Source of the DNA: an uncultured Trichormus sp.
GTDB lineage: Bacteria > Cyanobacteriota > Cyanobacteriia > Cyanobacteriales > Nostocaceae
DNA: 44,308 nt
Assembly: GCA_936914905.1 (NCBI GenBank)
Contig: CAKZGI010000331.1
Location: 1 to 44,308, forward strand
Reading direction: 5' to 3'
The number at the start of each line of letters is the position of its first letter. The stretch's first letter is position 1. Shown one piece after another: positions 1 to 14,189 of this stretch. The notes under the pieces are model-generated. The model saw only the letters and a program-made list of their open reading frames with translations, ran no database searches and was not told where the DNA came from. Both the position numbers and the translations under genes were made by a program.

Positions 1-49
1 TAGTGTATAGATATTATTGGCACTCTTACACCTTATTTAATCCACTTTC
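1..49. mobile_element. Right end of an IS copy (same family as the 34,768-35,305 element)
   Basis: These 49 bases match, with a few changes, the last bases of the element at 34768-35305, ending in CACTTTC. They stop exactly where condensation-domain coding begins (Tyr-Trp-Gln-Gln from 52), so an element lying mostly outside the window has cut the NRPS gene. The 5 bases after the end, CTTAT (50-54), would be one copy of the target duplication; the other would lie beyond the outer end of the element. Confidence 0.75.
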
Positions 50-1875
50 CTTATTGGCAGCAGCAATTAGCTAATTTACCTGTTTTGCAACTACCTATAA
101 CCCGTCCCCGTGCAGAAGTAAAAACTAACCGGGGTGCTAGTCATAGTTTTGTGATACCTGCCACAATATCACAACTATTACAACAGTTGTCGCTGCAATA
201 AAGTGTCACTTTATTGATGACACTCCTCGCCAGCCTTACAATCTTATTGCAACGTTACAGCAATCAAGATGATAGTGTTGTTGGTACAGATGTTGCTAAC
301 CGTAACCAAGAAGAAATTTAACCATTAGGTGGCTTCTTCATTAACTTATTAGTCCTACGCACTGACTTAACGGGAAATCCCACTTCTCTGGAATTATTAC
401 AACGGGTTCGCACCCAAACATTAGCAGCTTGTGCTCATCAAGATTTACCCTTTGACGAATTAGTTAGAGAACTACAACATTATCGTCAGATCAATAACAC
501 AGTTCCATTATTCCAAGTGTTATTTATCCTGCAAAATACACCGAACACCGCTTTATAATTACCAGCACTCACTTTTCAATTACTAGAAGTAGAAAGCAAA
601 ACAGCCAGATTTGATTTAGCTATGTTCCTCACAGAAACCGAGCGAGCTATAGAATATCAATGGCAATATAACGCCGATTTATTTGCTTCAGATACTATCA
701 CTACCTTCACCAATTATTCACCAATTATTGGCGAAAATTAATCAACAATATTGTTAACCAAACTCAAAACCAAATCACTACATTAGAAATGCTCAAATCA
801 GCAGAAAGGGAATAAAAAACCATGTAACAACAGAAGCTTAAAGCAGCTAAAAGACAAAAAAGACAAAGATTTATGAGCATTGCTCCTAAAGCGGTTAGTT
901 TATCAGTAGAACAATTAATTAAAATAGATTATCTGCAAGCGGGGCAAAAATTTCCCCTCGTGATTCAGCCTCATAGTGCAGAAATTGATATAATTTCTTG
1001 GACAGAAAATAACCGCCCATATATGCAAACATAATTTTTCAAAAATGGAGCAATTTTATTTAGAGGTTTTAATGTTAAATCAGTTTACGAGTCTGAAAAA
1101 TTCGCTCAAACAATCTCTCCTAATTTATTTGCTGAATATGCCAACTTACCCAGCACAGGTGAAGGTGGTAAAGTTTATGGTTCTACTCCTTACCCAGCAG
1201 ATAAAGCGATACTATTTCACAATGAACGCTCTCATTTACACTCCTTCCCTTTAAAAATTTAGTTTTACTGTGTTCAACGAGCAGAAAAAGGTGGACAAAC
1301 CCGAATTGTTGACTGTAGAAAAGCTTATCAATTGCTCAGTCCCCAATTGCGATAAAAACTAGCTACCAAAAATTTAATGTATGTGAGAAATTTCGCAGCA
1401 GGTTTAGATGTGAGTTAGCAAAAATTCTTTCAGACTACAGATAAAAAAGAGGTAGAAAATTATTGCCACCTAGCAACAATCGACTTTGAATGGTATGATG
1501 ATAATGGATTAGTTACTCGCTAAATTGTCCAGTTTAGTATTACATCCCAAAACTGGCAAACCTGTATTTTTCAACCAAATTCAATTACACCATATCTCCT
1601 ATTTAGATACAGATGTTAGGGAATTACTGCTATCTATATTTGGAGAATCGAAATCACCACGTAACGTTTATTTTAGTTATCGTACACCAATTACAGCCGA
1701 AGAAATTACCGAGATTAATGCTGTTTATCAGCAAGTACAAACTAGCTTCTCTTGGTAAAAAGATGACATAATCATGCTAGATAATATGCTGTCTGCTCAC
1801 GCTAGAAATCCCTATTTTGGAGAGCGTAAAATCTTTGTCGCAATAGCAGAAATGATTAATGGTACGGATATTTAA
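50..1875 (+). pseudogene. NRPS C-terminal fragment: condensation domain fused to TauD-type hydroxylase
   Basis: This is the 3' part of a decayed NRPS gene. From 52 to about 735 one frame gives the second half of a condensation domain (TLLMTLL, GFFINLLVLRTDL and HQDLPFDEL segments, then LFQVLFILQNT) with stops at about 202, 319 and 556. A frameshift near 740 moves to the frame of a linker (LEMLKSAERE) that runs straight into a hydroxylase domain, so both belonged to one polypeptide. The 5' half is missing because an IS end lies at 1-49. No stretch is open long enough to be functional. The C-TauD tail is followed 22 bp later by the next NRPS gene, whose first adenylation domain reads Asp/Asn. 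That suggests the hydroxylase acted on that carrier-bound residue (inference). Confidence 0.85.
822..1875 (+). other. TauD/SyrP-like Fe(II)/2-oxoglutarate hydroxylase domain (decayed)
   Basis: The TauD family uses Fe(II) and 2-oxoglutarate; SyrP-like members hydroxylate aspartate on carrier proteins at the beta carbon. Visible landmarks are GAILFRGFNV, the VYGSTPYPADKAILFHNE segment with the first iron ligands His-Asn-Glu at 1218-1226, and the distal MLDNMLSAHARNP motif with the second His codon at 1798-1800. The frame shifts near 1520, and stops occur at 825, 1032, 1258, 1353 and elsewhere. The linker just before it is basic and Lys/Gln rich. Substrate assignment to Asp is inferred from the next module's code, not from the hydroxylase itself. 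Confidence 0.8.
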
Positions 1876-1908
1876 AAATAAGTATTGTTCAAAGCTATGC
1901 AAACTCAA

Positions 1909-3190
1909 GTAATTAGTGGATTTCAACTTGCTCCTCAACAAAAAGGGCTATGGCATTTACAGCAACATAGCTCTGCTTTCTGGTCGCAATGTAGTATTTT
2001 GATTGACGGTAATCTCCAACCAGAGATCCTGCAAGATACTATTGAGGCTATTGTTAAACAATATGAAATTTTGAGAACAAATTTCTATTGCTTGCCTGGT
2101 GTCAAAACTCCAGTTATGGTATTTGGCGAGCAGAGTTTATCTAATTGGAAATATCTAGATTTAAGTAATCTATCTCATGTAGATATTCCTGCGAAAATTA
2201 AATAATTATTTAGGCAAGCAAGACAGGATTATCAAAATATTTCTCAAGATAAACTACTGCATTTGTATTTAATCAGACTCTTAGATGATCAACATATTTT
2301 AATTGTTTCTCGACCTGCTTTATGTGCAGATAATAGAACAATCCAAAACTTGGTTAATCAAATTGCTGAAGGTTGTGATCAATCCTGCCAAGGTAAAGAA
2401 GTAACAGCAAATTATGTACAGTATGTTCAATTTTATGAATGTCAGAATCAATTACTTACAGATGAAGATGCAGAAGCAGCACAAGCACATTGGCAACAAC
2501 AAACAATTAAATCTTTATCAACATTAAAATTACCTCATGAACCACAAGTAAATAATCAGCAATTTATCACTGGAAGTTATTAGTTAGTTATTAATCAGGA
2601 ATTATTTGAGCAAATTGATGCTTTTGCCAAAAAGTATGAAAAAACCCATGATGTACTTTTATTAGCTTGTTAGCAAATATTAATTTGGCGACTCACAGGA
2701 GAGGCAAAAATTGTTATTGTTACAGCAAGGGATAGCCGTGAATATGAAGAATTTAATAACGTACTTGGTTTGTTAGCAACTTGGCTACCAATTAAAGCCC
2801 AACTTACCCCTAATTCTAGCTTTATAGAAGTATTGGCAGTAGTAGCACAAACATTAGAAAATGCGACTGAATGGCAAGATTATTTTGTATCTGAAGCTGT
2901 AGGAACTGGTGGTTTAATAGCTTTCCCTATTGGCTTTGAATTTAATAATATTTCTATTCAGAATTATGATAATATAGATGTTAAATTCACCTTAAAATAA
3001 ATCTACAGTTTCATTTAACCTTTCAAAATTAAACTCTCTTGCATACAAGACTATCATAGTTTAATTGCTGAATTTAACTATAAAAGTAATTACTTCCAGC
3101 AAGCAACAATTCAACGACTAGCGCAAAACTTCCAAACATTATTGATCAATGTTATCTATAATTTAGATATACCGATATATCAATTAGAAA
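1909..3190 (+). other. Condensation-superfamily domain lacking HHxxxDG
   Basis: Where catalytic C domains have His-His-x-x-x-Asp-Gly, this domain reads SRPALCADNR (2308-2337). No His is present, and the replacement is an ordered Pro-x-Leu-Cys-x-Asp pattern also seen in the first domain of the third NRPS gene. It resembles non-catalytic C-superfamily domains placed before Asp-loading adenylation domains in beta-hydroxyaspartate siderophore synthetases (established concept; membership inferred). Stops at 2203, 2581 and others show decay, but the motif region itself is open. Confidence 0.6.
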
Positions 3191-3209
3191 TACTCAGTGC
3201 GAGTGAACG

Positions 3210-4720
3210 CCAAGAATTGTTATTTGAACTTAATCAAACAAACCTTGATTATCAGTGCGACAAATGTATTGATCAATTATTTGCTGAACAAGCAGAAAAA
3301 ACACCAGATCAAATTGCTGTAGTTTTTGAGAACGAAGAAATAACATATCAATAATTTAACTGTCAAGCTAATCAATTAGCGCATTTCTTACAGAAATTGG
3401 TGGTTAAACCGGAAGTAGTAGTAGGAATTTGTGTTGAGTGATCGCCCAAATTTATAATCTCCTTATTAGCTGTTCTCAAAGCTGGTAGTGCTTACCTGCC
3501 ACTCGATCCCAACCTTCCCCATGAAGCCTTACAGTTCAGCCTAGAAAATGCTCAGGTATCGGTGTTAATTAGGGATAGCGAATTGGGGATTGGAAATTGT
3601 AAAAATGAAGTAAATTTAGATAATGATTGGGAAATTCTTTCTGAATAAAGTACAGATAATCCTATTAACAATGTCCAGCCATAAAACCTAGTTTATATCA
3701 TCTATACTTCCGGTTCTACAGGTAAAGCTAAAGGTGTTGCAGTTGAACATCAATAGCTACTTAATTACCTGTATGGAATTTTGCCAAAACTGCAACTGCG
3801 AACTAATGCTAGTTATGCAACCGTTTCCACCTTTGCAGCAGATTTAGGTAATACTGTTATTTTCCCCTGATTGTGTAGTAGTGGTAGCCTGCATATTATA
3901 TCTTGGCAACGAGCATATGATCCGATAGTATTAGCTGATTATTTCCGTCGTCATCCTATTGACTGCTTGAAAATAGTTCCCTCTCATTTAGGAACTTTGT
4001 TAAGTTCTGAGTGTTGACAGATTGTACCCCATCAATTACTTATTCTTGGTGGTGAAGTTGCTGACTGGAACTTGATTGAAAAAATAGAAAAGAATGCATC
4101 CCACTGTCGAATTATCAATAACTATGGACCGACAGAAAAGAGGGTTGCTGTCCTTACTTATTTAGTCAAGGGAAAAAATCAGGAAGCATCAACAGTTCCT
4201 ATTGCTAAACCCTTGTGTAATACTCATATCTATGTATTAGATACACATCTCAAACCAGTCCCTTTAGGCGTGGCGGGAGAACTATATATTGGTAGTAAAT
4301 CTTTAGCAGGAGGTTATGTAAATAGTCTTGAATTAAGTAAGGAAAAATTTATTAATCATGCTTTCAATGATCGAAAAAAAAGATTGTAAAAAACAGGTGA
4401 TCGCGTCCGCTATCTATAAAATGGTGAAATAGAATTTTTCGGACGTTTTGACAATCAGGTAAAAATTAGAGACTACCGCATTGAATTGGGGGAAATATCA
4501 ACAGTCCTCAGTCAACACCCAGCAGTAAGAGAAAGTGTAGTTATTTTTAGGGAAGACATATCAACAGAAAAATGCCTCATTACCTATATAGTTCTTAAAA
4601 CTAACTCAGACTTCAATCATGACTTCCGCAACTTCTTAAAAACCAAGTTACCAGAGTAGATGATACCTGTATCCTTTGTCATCCTTAAAGCCTTACCCCT
4701 TACACCTAAGGGTAAATTAG
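3210..4720 (+). other. Adenylation domain, pocket reads Asp/Asn type
   Basis: The core A3 motif YTSGSTGKAKG lies at 3703-3735, YGPTE near 4123, and KTGD near 4390. Reading the specificity pocket by eye (STFAADLGNT, CLKIVPSHL, LILGGE, NNYGPTEKRVAV) gives D-L-T-K-I-G-N-V-A. D-L-T-K-x-G is the acidic/amide signature: His at the seventh position is typical of Asp and Glu of Asn. Asn at that position here could be a decayed His codon (CAC to AAC), so the call is Asp more likely than Asn. Confidence 0.6.
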
Positions 4721-6044
4721 ATCGTCATGCTTTACCTGCACCACAAGTAGTAGTCAGTAAAGAAACAACCTTTATTGCTCCTCGTACTCTTGTCGAAGAA
4801 GTATTAGCAGGTATTTGGATGCAATTGTTAGGTCTCACACAGGTAAGTATTGACGATAATTTCTTTGATTTGGCTGGACACTCCCTACTAGTGACTCAGG
4901 TAATTTCTCACATCTGCACGACCTTTAGTGTAGAAATTCCCTTACCGCAACTGTTTGAAGCTACAAATTTAGCAGCACTAGCAGCGCAGATTGAAATACC
5001 AATGCAGGGTGAACAACAGGTCATCATAACCATTACCCCCGTTACTATAAATCAAAATTTACCTCTATCTTTTGCCCAACAAAGACTGTGGTTTTTTGAC
5101 CAACTTGAACCTGGTTGCCGATCTTATAATCTGCCCAGAACCGTTGGTTTACAGGGGAAACTGAACATAGATACACTTTCAGCCAGCCTCAATGAAATTA
5201 TCAAACGACATGAAATTTTGCGGACAAGCTTTACAATATCTGATGGGCAAGCAATACAGGTAATTTCTCCGTCGTTCAACTTGCAATTACCAGTAGTAGA
5301 TTTACAAAATATTCCACAAGAACAGCGAGAAACAGAACTATACCGCCTAGGCAAAGAAGAAGCACAAATAGGATTTACCTCACTCAAGCGCCTTTATTAA
5401 GGGCAAAACTTCTACGATTAGATGCCGGAAGTCATGTAATTTTGCTTACATTTCATTACATTGTTTATGATGGTTGGTTAACGGATATATTAATTCGGGA
5501 GGTACCTGGACTATATACAGCCTTCTCTGCTGGTAGACCTTCTCCTTTGGGACAATTACCTATACAGTATGCAGACTTTACAATTTCGCAAAGACAATGC
5601 TTAGAGAGAGAAACATTAAAAAATCAACTTACTTATTGGCAGCAGTAACTCTCTGGTAAACTCCCTATATTGCAACTACCTACTGACCTTCCCCCTCCCA
5701 CAATTCAAACTTATGCAGGAAAAACTCTATCATTTGTCATACCAGCAAGCTTAAGTGAAGAATTAAAAACCCTATCAAAACAAGAAGGTGTCACTTTATT
5801 TATGCCACTCTTGGCGCTGGAACGCAATTTGAGCTATAATCTTGTATTCCAGGTTATGTTTCTCCTGCAGAATACAGCAATGAAAAAATTGGAATTGCCT
5901 GGATTAAGGGCAGAGCTATTAGAAAATAAAGCTACAACAGTGAAGTTTGACCTGACTTTAGTTATTGAAGATGTAGAGCAGGGATTAATGGCTAGTGTTG
6001 AATACAGTACAGATTTATTTGATGAAATAACGGTTTCACATTGA

Positions 6045-7715
<1,671 letters not shown>

Positions 7716-8011
7716 AAGCTTTGTCCCACCCCAAACACCAAAAGAACAGATAATAGCTGATATTTGGGCTGATGTTTTAGGCCAACAAAAAATAGGAATT
7801 TATGACACTTTAATTTGGGAGGCCATTCGCTCTTAGCTACGCAAGTGATTTATCGATTACGTGAACTCTTCAAAATTGATTTACCTTTGCGTAGCTTGTT
7901 TGAAAATCCTACAGTTAAAAATCTGGTTGAGCGCATAGAGGGCATTTTGGCAGTACAACAGTTGCAGGCTGTTTCTATGCAAATGGTAGAAGACAGAGAG
8001 GAAATAGAACT

Positions 8012-11000
8012 ATGAAAATGATTGAGAAGTTTTTGTCTTACCTTTGCCGTCAGGATATAAAATTATAGGTGGAAAATGAGCGCCTGGGTTGTAGTGGGCC
8101 AAAACAAGCTCTCACACCAGATATTAAAGCGGAATTAGCAGCAAGCAAAGCAGAAATATTAGCTTATTTTAGCGAAGCGAATCAGGCTTTAAAATCAACT
8201 GCAGAATCTATTCAACCTGTCTCACGTCAGGGCAATATACCCCTATCTTTTGCCCAACAGTGACTTTGGTTTTTTAGTCAATTAAAACCAAATAGCAGTG
8301 CTTATAACATACCCACAGCAGTGAGAATGACAGGTAAATTCAACATAGCTGCGTTCTACAAAAGTATCAATGAAATTACCAGAAGGTACGAAATATTAAG
8401 AACTACATCTCCGCCAGTAGATGGGGAAGCAAGACAAGTAATTGACAAAGGTGAAAACTTTACTTTTACAGTAACAGATTTGCAGGCACTGGCGGAAGAT
8501 AAAAAACAACAAGAAGTGCAAAATATAGATGTATTAGAGGCACAAAAACCTTTTGACTTAGTAAAAATTTATTAATCAGAGCCAGTTTACTCCAAGTATC
8601 AGAAACAGACCATATGATATTATTGACTATGCACTATTATACAGTATATAGTTTCTGATGGTTGGTCTATAGGGATATTCATTAAAGAAATTACAGCACT
8701 ATATACAGCCTTTTCTCAAGGTCAGCCTTCCCCACTTCCCGAACTATCAATTCAGTATATCAACTTTGCGATTTGGCAAAGAAAATGGTTACAAGGTGAG
8801 GTACTACAAACCCAACTCAATTACTGGAAACAGCAATTGGGCGGTAATTTACGGATTTTAGAATTGCCTACTTACCACCCTCGACCCGCAATTCAATCTA
8901 ACAACAGTGCAACACAGCCCTTTCAATTATCCAAGTCCCTGACTGAGAAACTCAAAGACCTGTCAAAGCAGTAGGGAGTTACTTTATTTATGACCCTGTT
9001 GGCAGCATTCAAAGTGTTGCTATATCGCTACACCCAGCAGGAAGATATGATCATAGGTACTCCCATTGCGAACCGAAATAGAGCAGAAATAGAAGGGTTG
9101 ATTGGCTTTTTTGTAAATACCTTAGTCCTACGGACAAATCTTAGCAAGAATCCCACTTTTCGAGAATTATTACAGCAAGTACGTGAAGTTACTTTAGGGT
9201 CTTATGGTCATCAATACTTACCTTTTGAATAATTACTAGAAGAACTACAACTAAAGCGAGATTTAAATCATAACCTCTTGTTTCAGGTGATGTTTGTGCT
9301 GCAAAATACCACAACATAACCTATCCAGCTACCAGAATTAACCATAGAAGAATTAACATTAGAAAAAAATACTGCCGAATTTGATTTAACTCTCTCACTA
9401 TTAGAAACAGAGACAGGATTAAGGGTAGATTTAGAATACAATACCCGATATATTTAATGCTGATAGAATTACCAGAATGTTAGATCATTTTCAGGTATTG
9501 TTAGAGGGAATTGTTGCTAATCCCCAGCATCACCTGTCAGAGTTGCCATTATTAACAGCAAATGATAAACATCAACTATTAGTAGAATGGAATAATACTG
9601 AATTTGATTACCATCAACATTTATGGATTCATCAATTATTTCAAGCGCAGGTAGATAAAACACCTGATGCTGTAGCAGTAGTATTTGAGAATGAATATTT
9701 AACTTATAAATAACTCAATCAAAAAGCTAATCAACTTGCCCACTACCTGCAAAAATTGGGAGTAGGGAAAGAGGTACTTGTGGGGATTTGTGTAGAGCTA
9801 TAGCTCAAAATGGTCTTCGCTATCTTGGCAATTCTTAAAGCGGGTGGTGCTTATATACCCCTAGATCCAGTCTCTTCAAAAGAACGGTTAGGTTATATGT
9901 TGGCAGATGCCCAAGTTTCGGTACTGTTAACCCAAAAACATCTATTAGAAACATTACCCGCACACAGCGCCCAGACTGTATATCTAGACCAAGACCAAAA
10001 TTTATTCTTCACAGAAAGCACAACTAACCCCATTAGCAATGCTACATCTGAAAACTTAGCTTATATCATTTACACCTCCGATTCTACAGGTCAGCCTAAA
10101 GGTGTGTAATAATGTTGTCCGTCTGTTTACGGCGGTGCAGCCTTGGTACAATTTCCATCAACAGGATGTCTGGACACTGTTTCAGTCCTATGCATTTGAC
10201 TTTTCGGTTTGGGAAATTTGGGGTGCTTTACTCTATGGTGGAAGACTGGTAGTTGTCCCTTACTGGATTAGCAGATCCCCCGAAGCACTTTATGAATTAC
10301 TGTCCAAAGAGGAAGTAACCGTTTTAAATCAAACTCCTTCAGCTTTTCGCCAACTGATAAATGTAGAAGAGTCAGCTAGTGAAATTTCTTCTGTAAACCT
10401 GCGTTTAGTCATCTTTGGTGGTGAAGCTTTAGACATCCAAAGTTTGCAGCCTTGGTTTGCTCGTCATGGAGATCAATCGCCCCAATTGGTAAATATGTAT
10501 CGTATTACAGAAACAACCGTCCATGTTACCTATCGACAGTTAACTCTAGCTGATTTAAATACAACAGCCAGTATGATTGGTAGATCAATTCCAGATTTAC
10601 AAATCTATCTGTTAGATCAACATCACCAATTAGTACCCATCGGCGTTCCTGGTGAAATGTATATTGGTGGTGCTGGTTTAGTTCGTGGTTATCTCAATCG
10701 TCAAGATATCACCCAAGAACGGTTTATTGCTCACCCCTTTAGCAAGCAAGGTAAACTTTATAAGTCTGGTGATTGAGCCCGTTGTCTACCTAACGGTGAT
10801 ATTGAATACCTGGGACGTATTGATCATCAGGTAAAAATTCGTTGTTTTAGGATGGAAGTAGGTGAAATTGAGGCACTACTAGCTAAACATCCAGAGATAC
10901 AGGAAAGTGTTATTGCCCTTAAAGAAGATAATTTAGGTGAAAAACGTTTGGTCGCTTATGTTGTTCCTCCGGCAAATGATTTAACTACCAATGAATTAGT

Positions 11001-12718
11001 ATCAAAACTACGGAAACTTTTACAACAAGAGCTGCCAGATTACATGATACCTTCAGCTTTTGTGTTGCTAGAAGCATTACCCTTGACCCCCAATAGCAAG
11101 ATAGACCGTCAGGCATTACCTGTACCAGACTGGTCACAAAGAAATTTAGAGCAAAATTATATTCCTCCCCGTACTCTAGTTGAGGAAATTATTGCCAACA
11201 TCTGGACTCAAGTGCTTGGTGTCAAACAAGTAGGAGTCAATGATAATTTCTTTGAACTAGGGGGATATTCCTTATTAGCAACACGGTTAATTTCTCGAAT
11301 TCGCCAAGTTTTCCACATAGAATTATCCCTCCGGAAATTCAAAGATTTTCCGACAGTAGAAGGTTTAGCAGGGGCTGTTGAAGTTATCAAACAAACACAC
11401 AATAGTCTTTTACCTCCTCCTACCGTGTTCTTGCTTCTCTCAATATCACAGCACTGGAAACCAGCTTGAACGTAATTATTAAATGTCATGAGGCTTTAGG
11501 TACTGCCTTCATTACTGTAGAAGCTTTACCCATGCAGGTAATTACTGGAAATCTGCAATTATCTCTACCCATAATTGATTGGCAAGCACTTTCCAAGCCA
11601 GAACAAGAAACTCAAGTACAGCAACTCATCAATCAAAAAACTCAAGAGCCATTTGATTTGAGCCAAGTACCCTTATTACAGGTAATTATTCTCAAACTAA
11701 GTTCAACAGAATATGTAGTCATATTCACAATGCACCACATCATATCCGATCCTTGGTCTACGGCTGTGATTATTCGGGAAATAGTAGCCCTATACCCAGC
11801 TTTTGCTGATGGTAAACCTTGTGCTTTGCCAGAACTACCAATTCAATATGCAGACTTTGCTGTTTGGCAGAGACAATGGTTGAAAAGAGAAGTATTACAA
11901 AATCACCTTGCTTACTGGAAACAAAAACTAGGTGCTACTTTACCAGTGCTGAAGTTACCTTATGTCCAAAACCAAGTAGCCACTCCCAGCAATCAAGCTG
12001 GTGTTCAAACCTTTAATTTATCAGCAGAATTAACACAGGCACTGAAGATAGTTAGCCGTCAGGAAAAAGCGACTTTGTTTATGACAATGGTAGCTGCTTT
12101 AAAAACATTTTTATATCGCTACACAGGGCAAGATGAGATTGTAATTAGAATAGATGTTGCTAATCGTAATCGAGGTGAGACGTAAGATTTAATAGGTTTC
12201 TCTGTTAACTTGCTGGTACTACGTACTGATATATCAGGCTATCCGAGTTTTCAAGAACTGTTGGAACAGGTAAGAAAAGTAACTTTAGAGGCTTATGCCC
12301 ATCAAGATTTACCTTTTGATAAGCTAGTAGAAGAACTACAACCAGAACGTCATTTGAGTAATACACCTTTGTTTCAAACGTTGTTTGTTATGGATAATGT
12401 TCCAACGTATAACTTACAACTACCAGGATTAACGTTGTTACCAATAGTGGTAAAGGCTAAAATAGTTAAGTTTGATTTAGCTCTATTTATATCAGAAAGA
12501 AATTGGGATTACAAGGTAGTTGGTAATACCAAATTAACTTATTTGAACCAAAATAAATCTCTAATTTACCTGAGAAGTTTCACACACTAACTGCAAGTAT
12601 TATATCTCAACCAAATGCCAGAATTAACACCTTAGACTTGCTCACGGTAACGCAACAAAGAGAACAGTTAATTACTGAAGTTAAAGATGAGCAAGGTAAA
12701 CTCAAAAAATTGATGTAA
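8012..12718 (+). pseudogene. NRPS, TubC docking-C-A-PCP-C (Thr), decayed
   Basis: ATG at 8012 overlaps the stop of the previous gene. The first 50 residues are a TubC-type N-terminal docking domain (IEKFLSYLCRQDIKL, then LTPDIKAELAASKAEILAYF) with TAG at about 8066. Then come C 8230-9530, A 9570-11100, PCP 11175-11380 and a second C 11433-12640. Damage includes in-frame stops (8261, 8972, 9230 and others), a 10-base insertion in the HHxxxDG region near 8635, loss of the A3/A4 linker near 10105, a TGA at 10774 and deletion of the N-terminal part of the last C domain near 11420. The carrier motif is GGYS, with Ser at 11269-11271. The gene ends in a linker (LDLLTVTQQREQL) like the one before TauD in the 50-1875 fragment, but with no hydroxylase after it. 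Confidence 0.87.
9570..11100 (+). other. Adenylation domain, pocket reads Thr
   Basis: Pocket segments YAFDFSVWEIW, VTVLNQTPSAF, LVIFGGEAL and VNMYRITETTVHVTY give D-F-W-N-I-G-M-V-H, the known threonine code. The A3 motif is mutated to YTSDSTGQPKG (Gly to Asp, Lys to Gln), and YGxTE has become YRITE, so loss of function goes beyond the stops. A frameshift/deletion near 10105 separates the A3 motif from the rest of the domain. Confidence 0.78.
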
Positions 12719-12839
12719 ATTAAGCCTAATACTATGGAATTATCTTCTTATTGACCATAAGATTTGGAACTTTGATTAACAAAGCACAGAGCCACAGAAA
12801 AAATGGAGGAAGTAATATTATGACAATTTCAACTGTTGA

Positions 12840-14130
12840 AGGTTGTCGCTTATCTCCCCAGTAAAGACATCTTTAGTTACAGAAAAAATACGATGCCAAT
12901 TATGCGGCTAAAACTACACTTATAATAACGGAAAATCTTAATATTAAAGTATGACAGGAAGCTTTACAATAAATCGTTAATTGCCACGGAATTTTGCTTA
13001 CAATTTTCGATAATTTACCTGGTGTAAAAACTCCTGTAGAAGTTATTCTATTTAATAATAGTTTTCCTATTTGGAAGGATATTTACTTAAATAAATATGA
13101 TAATGATGAACAATCAAAAAAATAGAAAATTATTTAATTGCAGACAGAAGACTAATTAATAAATCAGATCAGGATTCACTTTTAAGTTTGACTTTACTTA
13201 TTTTGTCTGCTCATCAACATCTTTTATTGGTAACAATACCATCTTTATGTGGTGATGGTTGGACACTGAATACTTTATTATCAGAAATTAGTCAGACATA
13301 TAGTTTATGATTTAGAAATCAACAGTTATTAGATGAAACAATAAAATATATCCAATTTGCTAAATGGCAAAATCAATTATTAGAGGATGAAGAGGCAGAA
13401 GCGTTAAAAGAATATTGGCAACAACAGGCCTTTACAACTCAAAAACCGTTAATATTTCCTTGGTAAACTAATTTAAATAAAGAAGGTAAATTTGCATCTG
13501 CAATTTATCATCAAAATATCTCTCCAGAGTTAACTGCTAAAATATACAGCATTGCTACTCAGCATAATACTAGAATTTATAACTTTTTAGTTGCTTGTTG
13601 GCAAACCCTGATATGGCGGCTCACTAAGTAGTCTGATCTAGTGATTAATACTGTATTTAATGATAGAGAATATAAAGATTTACAGGAATTAATGGGATTA
13701 GCTGCTAAATCCTTACCAGTACGGTACCAGTAAGGTCTGTGTTTCAACAAGACTTTACATTTTTGGAAATCTTAAATCAAGTTAGTGACAATATCCGCCA
13801 GATTAATAAATGGCAAGAATATTTTATTTGGTAAGAAAATGTAGAAAATGTAGCTCATTATCAAGATTTACCCATCGGATTTGAATCTCAAGAATTACCT
13901 GAAGATTGTTTATTCGGTAATTTATCATTTTCTTTATTTCATCATTTCTCTTGCTTTGCTCCTTTTAAATTAAAACTTAATTGTTTGCACAAATGATCAG
14001 GAATAATTCCGCAATTACAATATAATCAGGCCTTATTATGTAATGACACAATTCAAGATTTATGTGCATATTTTCTCACTGTAGTAGCAAGTGCCGTTAG
14101 GATTCCCAATACTACTGTCTCTGAATTAGA
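12840..14130 (+). other. Condensation-superfamily domain lacking HHxxxDG (second copy)
   Basis: The position of HHxxxDG reads TIPSLCGDGWT (13233-13265), again Pro-x-Leu-Cys-x-Asp without the His pair. It is also the first domain of an NRPS gene and directly precedes an Asp-type adenylation domain, as at 1909-3190. The shared departure from the catalytic motif looks inherited rather than a product of decay. Confidence 0.6.
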
Positions 14131-14189
14131 ACTTATCAATAACCGAGAAAGACATCAGTTATTAATTGAGTTTAATAATACGCATACAA

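Noticed and set aside
1045-1254. A 69-codon plus-strand ORF
   Set aside because: It is a shadow of the TauD hydroxylase domain, which reads in another frame through the same bases.
1885-2205. A start at 1885 for the first complete NRPS gene
   Set aside because: 1885 is TTG. The ATG at 1897 starts the recognisable domain wording (QTQVISGFQLAP).
1897-5375. Stop-codon recoding or an alternative genetic code in the NRPS genes
   Set aside because: TAA, TAG and TGA all occur in frame there, while fmt, the glycosyltransferase, the lipid kinase and DUF1517 use normal stops and have none inside. Frameshifts and deletions in the same operon show ordinary decay.
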